Of a stretch of 64,000 nucleotides of DNA, positions 55,544 through 63,700 are shown one piece after another (positions within the stretch are counted from its first letter, which is position 1; every line of letters begins with the position of its first letter). The position numbers and the translations under genes were made by a program. The notes beneath the pieces are model-generated. The model had not been told where the DNA came from. It made no database searches and saw only the letters and a program-made list of their open reading frames with translations. The DNA comes from Alphaproteobacteria bacterium (lineage in GTDB: Bacteria; Pseudomonadota; Alphaproteobacteria; Bin65), in assembly GCA_022819985.1 (NCBI GenBank), contig JAJEGH010000001.1, positions 22,973 through 86,972 on the forward strand, read 5' to 3'.

Positions 55544-56736
55544 GGCGCCCGCCCGGCCGGTGGGCGGCGGCCCTGCTGGCGGCCGCGTTGCCGCTGCTGG
55601 CGCCGGGCGCGGCGGCCCCCGCCGGCGCAGCGGAACAGGGCGTCTCCGCCGGCCGCGTGCTGTTCGGCCAGTCCGCCGCCTTCAGCGGCCCGGCGGGCGA
55701 TCTGGGCCGGAACATGCGGCTGGGCATCGAGGTCGCGTTCGCCGAGATCAACGAACGGGGCGGCGTTCACGGCCGCCGGCTCGAACTCGCGTCCCTCGAC
55801 GACGCCTACGAACCCGAAGCCGCCATCGCCAACACCGCGAAACTGGCGAATCGGGAAAAGGTGTTCGCCCTGATCGGCGCGGTCGGCACGCCGACCTCGC
55901 GCTCCGCAGTGCCGGTCGCCGCGGCGGCCGGCGTGCCCTATGTGGCGCCGTTCACCGGCGCGGAATTCCTGCGCGACCCGAAGCTGCGGATCGTCGTCAA
56001 CATGCGCGCCTCCTACTACCAGGAAACGGAGGAAATGGTGGCGCGCCTGATCGGCGACCGCGGCATCGACCGCATCGCCGTCCTGTACCAGGACGACACT
56101 TTCGGCCGGGCGGGCTATCGCGGCGTGCTCCGCGCGCTCGAACGCCGGGGGCTGAAGCCGGTCGGCACGGGCGTGTATCCGCGCAACACGACGGCGGTCA
56201 AGACCGCCCTGCTCGACCTGCGCAGCGCCGACCCCGGCGCGGTGGTGCTGGTCGGCGCGTACCGGCCGGTGGCGGCGTTCATCGCCTGGGCGCGGCATAT
56301 CGGCTTCAACCCCGTGTTCATGACCATCTCCTTCGTCGGCAGCAACGCCCTGCGCCGCGAACTGGGCCCGGCCGGCGCCGGCGTTTACGTCACCCAGGTC
56401 GTCCCGTTTCCGACCGGGAACCGGCTGCCGGTTCTCGATTCCTACCGCCGGGCGCTGGCCAGGCACGGCAACGGCGCACAGCCCGGTTTCGTGTCGCTCG
56501 AAGGCTATCTGGCCGGGCGCCTTGCGATCGCCGCGCTGCAGGACTGCGGCGCACAACCGGACCGGACCTGTTTCCTGGCCCGCCTGCGGACCGCGAAAGA
56601 GATCGACGTCGGCGGCTTCAAACTGCGTTACGACACCGACGACAACCAGGGATCGGACCGCGTTTTCCTTACCGTTATCGGCAATGACGGCCGCTATCGC
56701 GCGGTCGAAACGCTCCGGGATCCGGCGGCACGGTGA
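55540..56736 (+). CDS. Periplasmic Leu/Ile/Val-type ligand-binding protein
   Basis: This 398-residue exported protein has a signal peptide (WAAALLAAALPLLAPGAAA, cleavage near AGA/AEQ). The type I periplasmic fold follows: VLFGQSAAFSGPAGDLGRNM, EINERGGVHGRRLEL, VFALIGAVGTPTSRSAVPVA, IDRIAVLYQDDTFGRAG and VTQVVPFPTG. This is the ABC branched-chain amino-acid family, but no permease or ATPase is nearby. Its ATG overlaps the kinase stop and its own stop overlaps the histidine-kinase GTG. It most likely acts as the ligand sensor for that kinase (inference). Confidence 0.88.
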   Translation: MRRPPGRWAAALLAAALPLLAPGAAAPAGAAEQGVSAGRVLFGQSAAFSGPAGDLGRNMRLGIEVAFAEINERGGVHGRRLELASLDDAYEPEAAIANTAKLANREKVFALIGAVGTPTSRSAVPVAAAAGVPYVAPFTGAEFLRDPKLRIVVNMRASYYQETEEMVARLIGDRGIDRIAVLYQDDTFGRAGYRGVLRALERRGLKPVGTGVYPRNTTAVKTALLDLRSADPGAVVLVGAYRPVAAFIAWARHIGFNPVFMTISFVGSNALRRELGPAGAGVYVTQVVPFPTGNRLPVLDSYRRALARHGNGAQPGFVSLEGYLAGRLAIAALQDCGAQPDRTCFLARLRTAKEIDVGGFKLRYDTDDNQGSDRVFLTVIGNDGRYRAVETLRDPAAR

Positions 56737-58967
56737 CTTTCTTTCCCAGAAGCCTGTCGACTCAGCTCTACCTCGGGATCGGGGGCGCCGTCTTCTTCAC
56801 GATCGTCGCCAGCCTGGTCGGGTGGGTTTCCTTCGACCGCGTCGGCGACGTGCAGAGCCGGGTGAACGAGGGCAGCGTACCGGAAATGGCCGCTGCATTC
56901 GCCATCGCCCAGCAGAGCGGCGCGCTGGTCGCCGCCGCACCGCGCCTGACCGCCGCCGCCACGCCCGGCGAGCTGGCCCGGATCGCCGGCGGCATCGCCG
57001 ACGACCGGAGGGCCTTCGAAACGCAGCTCAAGGCGCTGACCGGCGCCGAGGGCGATGCGTCGCGCTCCGAATCCCTGCGCCGGAGCGGCGAAGCCCTGAT
57101 GGCCAATATCGAGGCGATCGAAGCCTCGATGGCCATGCGCTTCGAACTGGCCGAACGGCACCAGGCGCGGCTCAGGGAAGTGACGGCGCTGCGCGGCCGG
57201 CTGGTCGGCGGCCTGATTCCGCTGATCGACGATCAGCTGTTCTACGCCGTAACCGGCTATCGCCAGCTCGGCCAGCCGCCGGCGCCGCCCGGCGAGCATC
57301 TTTCCCAGGCGGCGATCACCCGGTACCGCCACTTTGCGGAACTGCGCGCCGACGCCACCACCGGCGCCCAGATTCTGGCGGCGGCGCTGAACGTGTCCGA
57401 CGCCTCGTTGCTGGAGCCGCTGCGGGAGAGCTTCGAGGCGACCGCGCGGGGGATCAAGCGGCGCCTGTCCCGGCTCGGCGACGGCACCCTCGGCGCGCGG
57501 CTCACCGAGCCGTTCGGCCGGCTGATCGCGCTGGGCGAAGGGCCGGACAACGTCTTCGGCCTGCGCGCCCGGGAACTCGCCATCGACGGCCGGCAACGCA
57601 ATCTCCTGGAACGCAACCGCAGCCTTGCCGTCGAGCTCGTGGCCGCGGCCGAAGGGCTGGTCCGGACCGCCCGCGTCAGCGTGCGGGAAGCCACCCTCGC
57701 CTCGGCCGAGGCGATCCTGACCGGGCGCAACCTCCTGCTGCTGATCAGCGCCGTCAGCGTGGTCGGCGCCGTGCTGCTGTCCTGGATCTATGTCGGCCGC
57801 TTCCTCTCGCGGCGGCTCGGCCGCCTGTCGGACCGCATGCGCCGCATGGCCGAAGGCGACCTGGAGGCCGAGGTCGATATCGGCGGGCGCGACGAGGTCG
57901 GCGAGATGGCCGCGGCGCTCGAGGTCTTCCGCCGCCACGCCCTCGAAGTCCAGCGGCTGAACCTGGTGGAGAAGCTCGCCGAGGAACTCAAGAGCAAGAA
58001 CGACCAGCTCGAGACCGCGCTGGGCGACCTGGAGAAGGCGCAGGACCAGATCGTCATGCGCGAGAAGCTGGCCGCGCTCGGCGAACTGACCGCCGGCGTC
58101 GCCCACGAAATCAAGAATCCGCTGAACTTCATCAAGAATTTCTCGGAAGTCTCGGTCGAACTGATGGAGGAGCTGCTGGAAGAAGTCCGCAACCTGGCCG
58201 GGGCCGGCAAGAAGGCGGGCGCCGCGGACGACGGCGGGGCGGACGACGGCGGGGCGGATGGCGACGGAACGGATGGCGACGGAACGGATGGCGGGGCGGA
58301 CGACGATACCGCGGAAATCATCGAGGAGATCGCCAGCGACCTCACCGGCAACCTCAAGACGATCCACGAGCATGGCGAGCGGGCGAACAATATCGTCCAG
58401 AGCATGCTCCAGATGGGCCGGGGTTCGGGCGAACGGCGGCCGGCGGATATCAACGCGCTGCTCTCCGAGCACGCCAAGCTCGCCTATCACAGCGCGCGGG
58501 CGAGCGATCCGGACTTCAACCTCGACATGCAGGAGGATCTCGATCCCGGTGTCAGCGAGATCGAGGTCATCCCCCAGGATCTCAGCCGGGTTTTCCTGAA
58601 CATGGTGACCAACGCCTGCTATGCGACCCACGAGAAGCGCATGGCGCTGAAGGAGACCGACCCGGACGCCGTGAAACTGAAGGAAGGCGGCGCGGACTAC
58701 GAACCCCGGTTGTGGCTGACGACCCGCGGCACCGAGGACGGTATCGAAATCCGCATCCGGGACAATGGCAACGGCATCCCGGACGAGCTGGTCGAGAAGA
58801 TCTTCCATCCCTTCTTCACGACCAAGCCGACCGACCAGGGCACCGGCCTCGGCCTCGCGCTCTCCAGCGACATCATCCGCCAGCACGGCGGCCACATCCG
58901 GGTCGAGACCGAAGCCGGCGAATTCACCGAAATGATCATCGATCTGCCGAAGGCGTCCGCAACGTAG
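56733..58967 (+). CDS. Membrane sensor histidine kinase with acidic repeat insert in the dimerisation domain
   Basis: This 744-residue kinase starts at GTG 56733. TM1 (about 12-32) and TM2 (about 333-353) enclose a long helical periplasmic domain, probably contacting the adjacent binding protein. HAMP (about 353-405) and a coiled coil lead to the H-box AGVAHEIKNPLNFIKNFSE (His about 458). Residues ~499-523 are an Asp/Gly-rich insert from a 15-bp repeat, placed between the two DHp helices. The ATPase domain has NMVTNACYA, DNGNGIPDEL, FHPFFTTKPTDQGTGLGLAL. It likely phosphorylates the receiver-phosphatase three genes upstream. Confidence 0.92.
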   Translation: MTFFPRSLSTQLYLGIGGAVFFTIVASLVGWVSFDRVGDVQSRVNEGSVPEMAAAFAIAQQSGALVAAAPRLTAAATPGELARIAGGIADDRRAFETQLKALTGAEGDASRSESLRRSGEALMANIEAIEASMAMRFELAERHQARLREVTALRGRLVGGLIPLIDDQLFYAVTGYRQLGQPPAPPGEHLSQAAITRYRHFAELRADATTGAQILAAALNVSDASLLEPLRESFEATARGIKRRLSRLGDGTLGARLTEPFGRLIALGEGPDNVFGLRARELAIDGRQRNLLERNRSLAVELVAAAEGLVRTARVSVREATLASAEAILTGRNLLLLISAVSVVGAVLLSWIYVGRFLSRRLGRLSDRMRRMAEGDLEAEVDIGGRDEVGEMAAALEVFRRHALEVQRLNLVEKLAEELKSKNDQLETALGDLEKAQDQIVMREKLAALGELTAGVAHEIKNPLNFIKNFSEVSVELMEELLEEVRNLAGAGKKAGAADDGGADDGGADGDGTDGDGTDGGADDDTAEIIEEIASDLTGNLKTIHEHGERANNIVQSMLQMGRGSGERRPADINALLSEHAKLAYHSARASDPDFNLDMQEDLDPGVSEIEVIPQDLSRVFLNMVTNACYATHEKRMALKETDPDAVKLKEGGADYEPRLWLTTRGTEDGIEIRIRDNGNGIPDELVEKIFHPFFTTKPTDQGTGLGLALSSDIIRQHGGHIRVETEAGEFTEMIIDLPKASAT
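58227..58301 (+). repeat. 15-bp tandem repeat array in the histidine-kinase gene
   Basis: Five 15-bp units occur: GACGACGGCGGGGCG twice, GATGGCGACGGAACG twice, then GATGGCGGGGCGGAC. They encode DDGGA, DGDGT and DGGAD pentapeptides in frame. Confidence 0.92.
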
Positions 58968-58992
58968 CGAGATTGCCGCCAGACCGGCCCGA

Positions 58993-59478
58993 TCAACCTG
59001 CCGCGCGGAGCGCCCCGGCCAGCCGGCCGCCGCAATCGATCCGGCGAACCAAGCGCCGCTGCCCACGGAATGCGACCTTGCAGGCGTCCTTGCGCAGCAG
59101 GCTTTGTTCGTGCCTTTTCAGTTTGCCGGTCAGCACCGGCACGAACTTCAGTTGCAAATTGCCGGGCAGCAAATGGGCGACGACATCGGCGCCGGCCTGC
59201 AACTGGTCGCGAATACGGACTGCGCTCTTGCTTCGTCCGGCGGTGATTTCGATAGGCGCAAACCAGCCGGGGCCGCCTGTTTCGCCGTCCGCGACGAACA
59301 GGTAATCGCACCGCGCCTGCGCCGGGCCGAGCGGCGATCCTTCCGAATCGAGATCGAGAATCGCACGAGGTCGCGGCGCACCGGCCAGCCCGACGGCGCA
59401 TCGGCCCCTCTTGCAGGTCTTGACGAAACAGGACGGGTCGCACGCGGCACGGAGCGCCGCTGCCGGTCCGCCGTTCAT
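58993..59478 (-). CDS. Small partner of the AAA ATPase, possible degenerate nuclease-like fold
   Basis: This 161-residue protein is unrecognised by name. Its N-terminus is Cys-rich (CDPSCFVKTCKRGRC, residues 13-27). The core reads RCDYLFVADGE, then WFAPIEITAGRSKSAVRIRD and QLQAGADVVAHLLP. This D-x(n)-E-x-T pattern with a following helix resembles PD-(D/E)xK-type or related alpha/beta domains, with Thr where the catalytic Lys would be. The C-terminus is basic. The ATG overlaps the AAA ATPase stop by four bases (ATGA), strongly suggesting a two-gene functional unit. Confidence 0.75.
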   Translation of the reverse strand: MNGGPAAALRAACDPSCFVKTCKRGRCAVGLAGAPRPRAILDLDSEGSPLGPAQARCDYLFVADGETGGPGWFAPIEITAGRSKSAVRIRDQLQAGADVVAHLLPGNLQLKFVPVLTGKLKRHEQSLLRKDACKVAFRGQRRLVRRIDCGGRLAGALRAAG

Positions 59479-61022
59479 GCGGCGCCGTCGACCAGGGTGG
59501 CCCAGTCGTTATGCAGCGCCATCGCGACCTTGTCGTATTGCGCATCGAACCCGCCCTCGTCCGGGTTCCATTCGATCTCCCGGATCGTCGAACCCGACGC
59601 GCTGCCTCCCGGTTTCTTATGGTCGAACAGCCAGAGCCCGACCTGTTCTTTCGGCAACGCGGCGCCCTTTGCGCCGGATTCGCTGCGCGCCACGATATTG
59701 GCAAGCTCTTCCAAAACCCATTCGCTGTGGGTCGTCAGCAGCACCCGGATGCCGTTCTTGACGCAGGTCGCAATTTCCCGGACGAATTTCACCTGCATTG
59801 CAGGATGTAAATGGGCCTCCGGTTCTTCCAGGATCAAAAGGTCGCTTGGCCGGACGAGATGCCGGAGAAAAAGGACGACCGGCGCCAGTTCCGTGACCAT
59901 GGAAGACGCATTCATCAAGGGAAGGCTTCTCTCCCAGCCGGCGGGCTGGAAAGCGAAACGGGGATAGCTCACCTCCGATCTGTCGACATGCACGTCGCCC
60001 CGAAGGATCGCCTTTTCCATCCGTTCCGAAAATTCCACTCGGTCGGATTGTAAAAAACGGGAGCTGTCTCCGCCGTGCTCCTCTGGAATATCGGTAGCCA
60101 TTCCGACGAGACGCTCAAGGAAATCGGCGACTACGCCCGACAGCGCCGGCAACGACGGCGTCGAAGACAGGCCGGCCCGCGAAGCACTCTGGATCAGCGT
60201 TCTTACGACTACGGAGTGCGCATGCATAATTCCTCCGCGATCCGCCGGAAGAAAGAAAGTCGATCGATTCGATCTCCTAACCAAGGCAGACTGTATTGTC
60301 TCAAGAACCGCAAAACTCAGAAATTTTTTAGCCTTTTCTTCGTCGGTGTCGAAAACGTCTGTGGTCGATAATCCTCGAGCCCAAGACTGAAACATTTCTG
60401 AGTATTGAATCACGGTCGGCAAGGAAAGGGGATCAGACAGAATTTCTACTTCCAAGTCGTTATCGCCAGCCGTAGACAGACTTAACCTGTGACGTATTGA
60501 TGGAAGAAATTCAGTTTCGCTGATCGTTGCAATGACGCTTGTTTCTGTTGCCTTGCCTTCACGAACAAAAAACGATAAATTAGATAAACCGAAGCAGCGT
60601 AAAATCTCTTGCTCAATCCCTTCATGCCGAAAGCCTAAGAATGTCTCGAGACGCTGCTTCTCTCCAGCAGAAAATACAATCGGTGTACCTTTCTTTACGC
60701 ACTTTTCCCAAGAAAAAGGGTCGTCTGGAAATTGTGCGATCAGGCGCGCAATCTCTTCCCGTTTTAACCCCCGGTCCAGAAGGTTTCCCGCCAGCATTCG
60801 AGTGCCGCTATAGGGACCGACCAAATAACGCTCCAGAGCATAGACCAGCGTTGCGAGCCAGGATTTTCCGGTGTTGCTGGGGCCGGCAAAGACGGTCAGA
60901 GGTCGCAGATCGACCTCGCCTTCGGCGATCGGGCCGAAATCGCGCACCGAAAGGGTCAGCCCGGATCGGGCGGGCGGCGTGTCGCGGGAGGGCGGTGCCC
61001 GTTTCGTTCGGTCTCCGGTCAT
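59475..61022 (-). CDS. AAA15/OLD-like ABC-type ATPase (candidate defence or DNA-linked function)
   Basis: This 515-residue P-loop ATPase has Walker A GPSNTGKS at residues 47-54, a long helical insertion, Walker B LLILEEPEAHLHPAMQ (about 390-405) and switch His in VLLTTHSEWVLEEL. This is the SMC/ABC-like AAA_15/AAA_21 group found in OLD, Gabija, Septu, PARIS and retron systems. There is no TOPRIM domain fused; the C-terminus instead leads into the small partner gene. ATG 61022 has AAGGA upstream; TTG 61058 is alternative. The central part (about 60.2-60.8 kb) is markedly AT-rich (24 of 60 G+C in 60301-60360), unlike all neighbours, suggesting transfer. Confidence 0.85.
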   Translation of the reverse strand: MTGDRTKRAPPSRDTPPARSGLTLSVRDFGPIAEGEVDLRPLTVFAGPSNTGKSWLATLVYALERYLVGPYSGTRMLAGNLLDRGLKREEIARLIAQFPDDPFSWEKCVKKGTPIVFSAGEKQRLETFLGFRHEGIEQEILRCFGLSNLSFFVREGKATETSVIATISETEFLPSIRHRLSLSTAGDNDLEVEILSDPLSLPTVIQYSEMFQSWARGLSTTDVFDTDEEKAKKFLSFAVLETIQSALVRRSNRSTFFLPADRGGIMHAHSVVVRTLIQSASRAGLSSTPSLPALSGVVADFLERLVGMATDIPEEHGGDSSRFLQSDRVEFSERMEKAILRGDVHVDRSEVSYPRFAFQPAGWERSLPLMNASSMVTELAPVVLFLRHLVRPSDLLILEEPEAHLHPAMQVKFVREIATCVKNGIRVLLTTHSEWVLEELANIVARSESGAKGAALPKEQVGLWLFDHKKPGGSASGSTIREIEWNPDEGGFDAQYDKVAMALHNDWATLVDGAA

Positions 61023-61098
61023 TCGCCTGTCCTTGCCGGTTCGCCGGGCGGCCGTCAACGCATAGCGCTGCCTTCTGCCGCAACGCGGCCCCGCGCCG

Positions 61099-62214
61099 TT
61101 ATGCTGCGTCGCCGTCTCCGGGTTCGTAGCTGAAATAGGCCGCGTCGATATCGTCGTGAAGCCGGCGGCAGGACTCGCCGATTCCGCGCAGCGTGGCGCG
61201 GATGGCCTCTTCGTCCGCCGGATCGCGGTTCGGCCAGTCGTAGTCGATCGACGCCGCCAGCCGGCCGGCCCGGCGCCCGGCCTCGGCGATCAGCGGCCGG
61301 CCGGCGGAAACCGCGTCGAGCGCCGCGCAGACCTGCGCCAGGGCGTAGCGGATCGAGCGCGACAGCAGCGGGTCGGCAACCAGGAAATCCACCACGGCGG
61401 CGGGATCGTAGTGCAGCGAATGGCGTCGGCCGTAGGCGTCCCGCGCTGCACAGATGCGCAACAGCGAGAGCCAGTCCGGGTCGGCCGCCGGATCGGCCGC
61501 CGGGTCGCCGACCGGACCGGCGTCCGCGGCGGCGTCCGCCCCCGCATCGGACGTTTCCGCATCGAATGCTTCCGGGTCGGACGTTTCCGCCTCGGAAGCC
61601 GGGCCGGCGTCCGGTCCGGTGTCCTGTCCGCGGGCCGGATAGACGGCGAGCTGCGCCTCGAGCAGCGCTGAGAGCAGCTGCGCCCGCTCGACGAACCGGC
61701 CGAGCTGCAGGAAATGCCAGCCGTCGTCGCGGTACATGTTGCTCTCGGCGATGCCGAAGAAGGTGCGCACCGCATCTTCGGTGCGGCGGTAGAAATCGCC
61801 CGGCCGGTCCTGCCAGATATCCGCAATGCCGAGATCGCGCAGATCGAAAAAGGCGCGGTTCAGGCAGGACCACAGATCCTCGTCGACCACATGACGCACC
61901 TGGCGGGCGTTTTCGCGCGCGTTGGCAAGGCTGCTGCGGATCGAATCGGGGTTGCCGGCCTCGAAGGTCAGGTCGTCGGCGAGCGTGAAGGCGTCGACCA
62001 GCATGAACTGCTCGTCGTCCAGGTTCGAGCTGAGCTCGCCGCCGACCGGCACGCGCCGCAGCCCGCCGTAGAGCCGCCGCCAGCCCTTGTCGATTTCGTC
62101 GACCGGCCGGTCTTTCATGGTCTCGAACTGGTCGGCGATCAGCCGGCAGGCGTGCTGCGCCCGCTCGAGATAGCGGCCGATCCAGTACAGGCCCAGGGCG
62201 CTGCGCGACAGCAT
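61099..62214 (-). CDS. Alpha-E domain protein
   Basis: This 371-residue helical protein starts MLSRSALGLYWIGRYLERAQ, the alpha-E (PF04168) signature, and includes YRDDGWHFLQLGRFVERAQ in the middle. An acidic low-complexity insert (about residues 200-245; Ala/Asp/Pro/Ser/Glu) breaks the domain, with AADP repeats. Alpha-E proteins are encoded with circularly permuted ATP-grasp and transglutaminase-like proteins in a predicted peptide-ligation pathway. It starts five bases after the ATP-grasp stop (62214 vs 62219). The usual transglutaminase partner does not follow; the AAA island does. Confidence 0.9.
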   Translation of the reverse strand: MLSRSALGLYWIGRYLERAQHACRLIADQFETMKDRPVDEIDKGWRRLYGGLRRVPVGGELSSNLDDEQFMLVDAFTLADDLTFEAGNPDSIRSSLANARENARQVRHVVDEDLWSCLNRAFFDLRDLGIADIWQDRPGDFYRRTEDAVRTFFGIAESNMYRDDGWHFLQLGRFVERAQLLSALLEAQLAVYPARGQDTGPDAGPASEAETSDPEAFDAETSDAGADAAADAGPVGDPAADPAADPDWLSLLRICAARDAYGRRHSLHYDPAAVVDFLVADPLLSRSIRYALAQVCAALDAVSAGRPLIAEAGRRAGRLAASIDYDWPNRDPADEEAIRATLRGIGESCRRLHDDIDAAYFSYEPGDGDAA

Positions 62215-62218
62215 GGCG

Positions 62219-63700
62219 CTACCCGGAAAGTACCCAGAGGTCCTTGCCGCCGCCGCCCTGGCTCGAATTGACGACGAGCGAGCCGGGGGTCAGCGCGACC
62301 CGGCAAAAGGCGCCGGGGACCAGGCGGGTCTCCTGCCCGCGCAGGACGAAGGGCCGGAGATCGACATGGCGCGGCGCGGCGCCGTCTTCGGTCAGGCACG
62401 GCGCGCGGGACAGGTCGAGGGTCGGCTGGGAAATGTAGTTCTCCGGAGTCGCGCGGATCTTTTCGGCGAAGGCGTCGCGCTCCTCCGCCGTCGCGTGCGG
62501 CCCGACCAGCATGCCGTAGCCGCCCGAGCCGCCGACCTCCTTGACCACCAGCTTGTCCAGATTGTCGAGCGTGTATTCCAGCCCGTCCGGATCGCGGCAC
62601 AGATGGGTCTCCACATTGGCGAGCAGCGGCTCCTCGTTGAGGAAATAGCGGATGATCTCCGGAACGTAGGCATAGACGCTCTTGTCGTCGGCCACCCCGG
62701 TGCCGGGCGCGTTGGCGATGGCGACGTTGCCGAGCCGGTAGGCGTTGAACAGGCCGGGCGTGCCGAGCACCGAATCCGGCCGGAAGGTCAGGGGATCGAG
62801 GAAATCGTCGTCGATCCGCCGGTAGATCACGTCGACGCGGCGCAGCCCGCCGGTCGTGCGCATGTAGACGAAGCCGTTGCGGACGACCAGGTCGCCGCCC
62901 TGCACCAGTTCCACGCCCGTCTCGCGGGCCAGGAACATGTGCTCGTAGAAGGCCGAGTTGTAGACGCCCGGCGTCAGCAGGACGATGGTCGGGTCGGAGT
63001 CGCCGCGCGGCGACAGCTCGGCCAGCGTGCGGCGGAGCAGCCGGCCGTAATTCTCGATCCCGCGCACCCGGTGCCGGCGGAACGCGTCGCGCAGGCTCGT
63101 CTTGACCGCCGCCCGGTTGGCCAGCATGTAGGACACGCCCGACGGCACCCGCAGATTGTCCTCCAGGACCAGGAAGCCGTCGTGGGTCCGCACCAGGTCG
63201 GTGCCGCACACCGAGACATAGGCGCCGTGGGCGACCTCGACGCCGCGCATGGCGTTGCGGAACTGCGGGCAGCCGCGCACCATGTCGGCCGGGATGACGC
63301 CGTCGGCGATGACCCGGCCGGGGCCGTAGATATCCGCCAGGAACAGGTTGAGCGCCTCGAGCCGCTGGCGCAGGCCCCGTTCGAGAAACTCCCACTGCTC
63401 GGCGGCGACGATCCGCGGGACGATGTCGATCGGGATGATGCGCTCCTGCGCGCCTTCCTCGCCGTAGACCGAAAAGGTGATGCCTTCGTGCAGGAAGGAC
63501 CGCTCCGCGCGCTCCTGCATGGTCGCGAGCTCGTCGCGCGGCGTCCCGCCGAGGGCGGCCCACAATTCGCGGCAATGGGCGCGCGGCGCGCCGTCGGCGT
63601 CGAACATCTCGTCGTAGAACGCCGGATCGGTCTCGTAGCCGGCGAAAAGGTGGCCTTCTTCCGGCGGCGGCGCGCCGCTCTCCGCCCGTTCGACCGGCAT
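62219..63700 (-). CDS. Circularly permuted type 2 ATP-grasp protein
   Basis: This 493-residue protein matches the circularly permuted ATP-grasp family (DUF404/DUF407 type): DEMFDADGAPRAHCRELW at the N-terminus, EWEF-like QWEFLERGLRQRLEALNLFL, then LTPGVYNSAFYEH, GDLVVRNGFVYMRTTGGLRR and KLVVKEVGGSGGYGMLVGP near the C-terminus. It is predicted to ligate amide bonds on a small peptide with the adjacent alpha-E protein. ATG 63700 is preferred; an open 49-residue upstream extension is poorly conserved in character. Confidence 0.9.
   Translation of the reverse strand: MPVERAESGAPPPEEGHLFAGYETDPAFYDEMFDADGAPRAHCRELWAALGGTPRDELATMQERAERSFLHEGITFSVYGEEGAQERIIPIDIVPRIVAAEQWEFLERGLRQRLEALNLFLADIYGPGRVIADGVIPADMVRGCPQFRNAMRGVEVAHGAYVSVCGTDLVRTHDGFLVLEDNLRVPSGVSYMLANRAAVKTSLRDAFRRHRVRGIENYGRLLRRTLAELSPRGDSDPTIVLLTPGVYNSAFYEHMFLARETGVELVQGGDLVVRNGFVYMRTTGGLRRVDVIYRRIDDDFLDPLTFRPDSVLGTPGLFNAYRLGNVAIANAPGTGVADDKSVYAYVPEIIRYFLNEEPLLANVETHLCRDPDGLEYTLDNLDKLVVKEVGGSGGYGMLVGPHATAEERDAFAEKIRATPENYISQPTLDLSRAPCLTEDGAAPRHVDLRPFVLRGQETRLVPGAFCRVALTPGSLVVNSSQGGGGKDLWVLSG

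Noticed and set aside
58993..59478. Calling the AAA partner an active PD-(D/E)xK nuclease
   Set aside because: The motif lacks the catalytic Lys (E-I-T instead of E-x-K), so only a distant or degenerate resemblance can be claimed.
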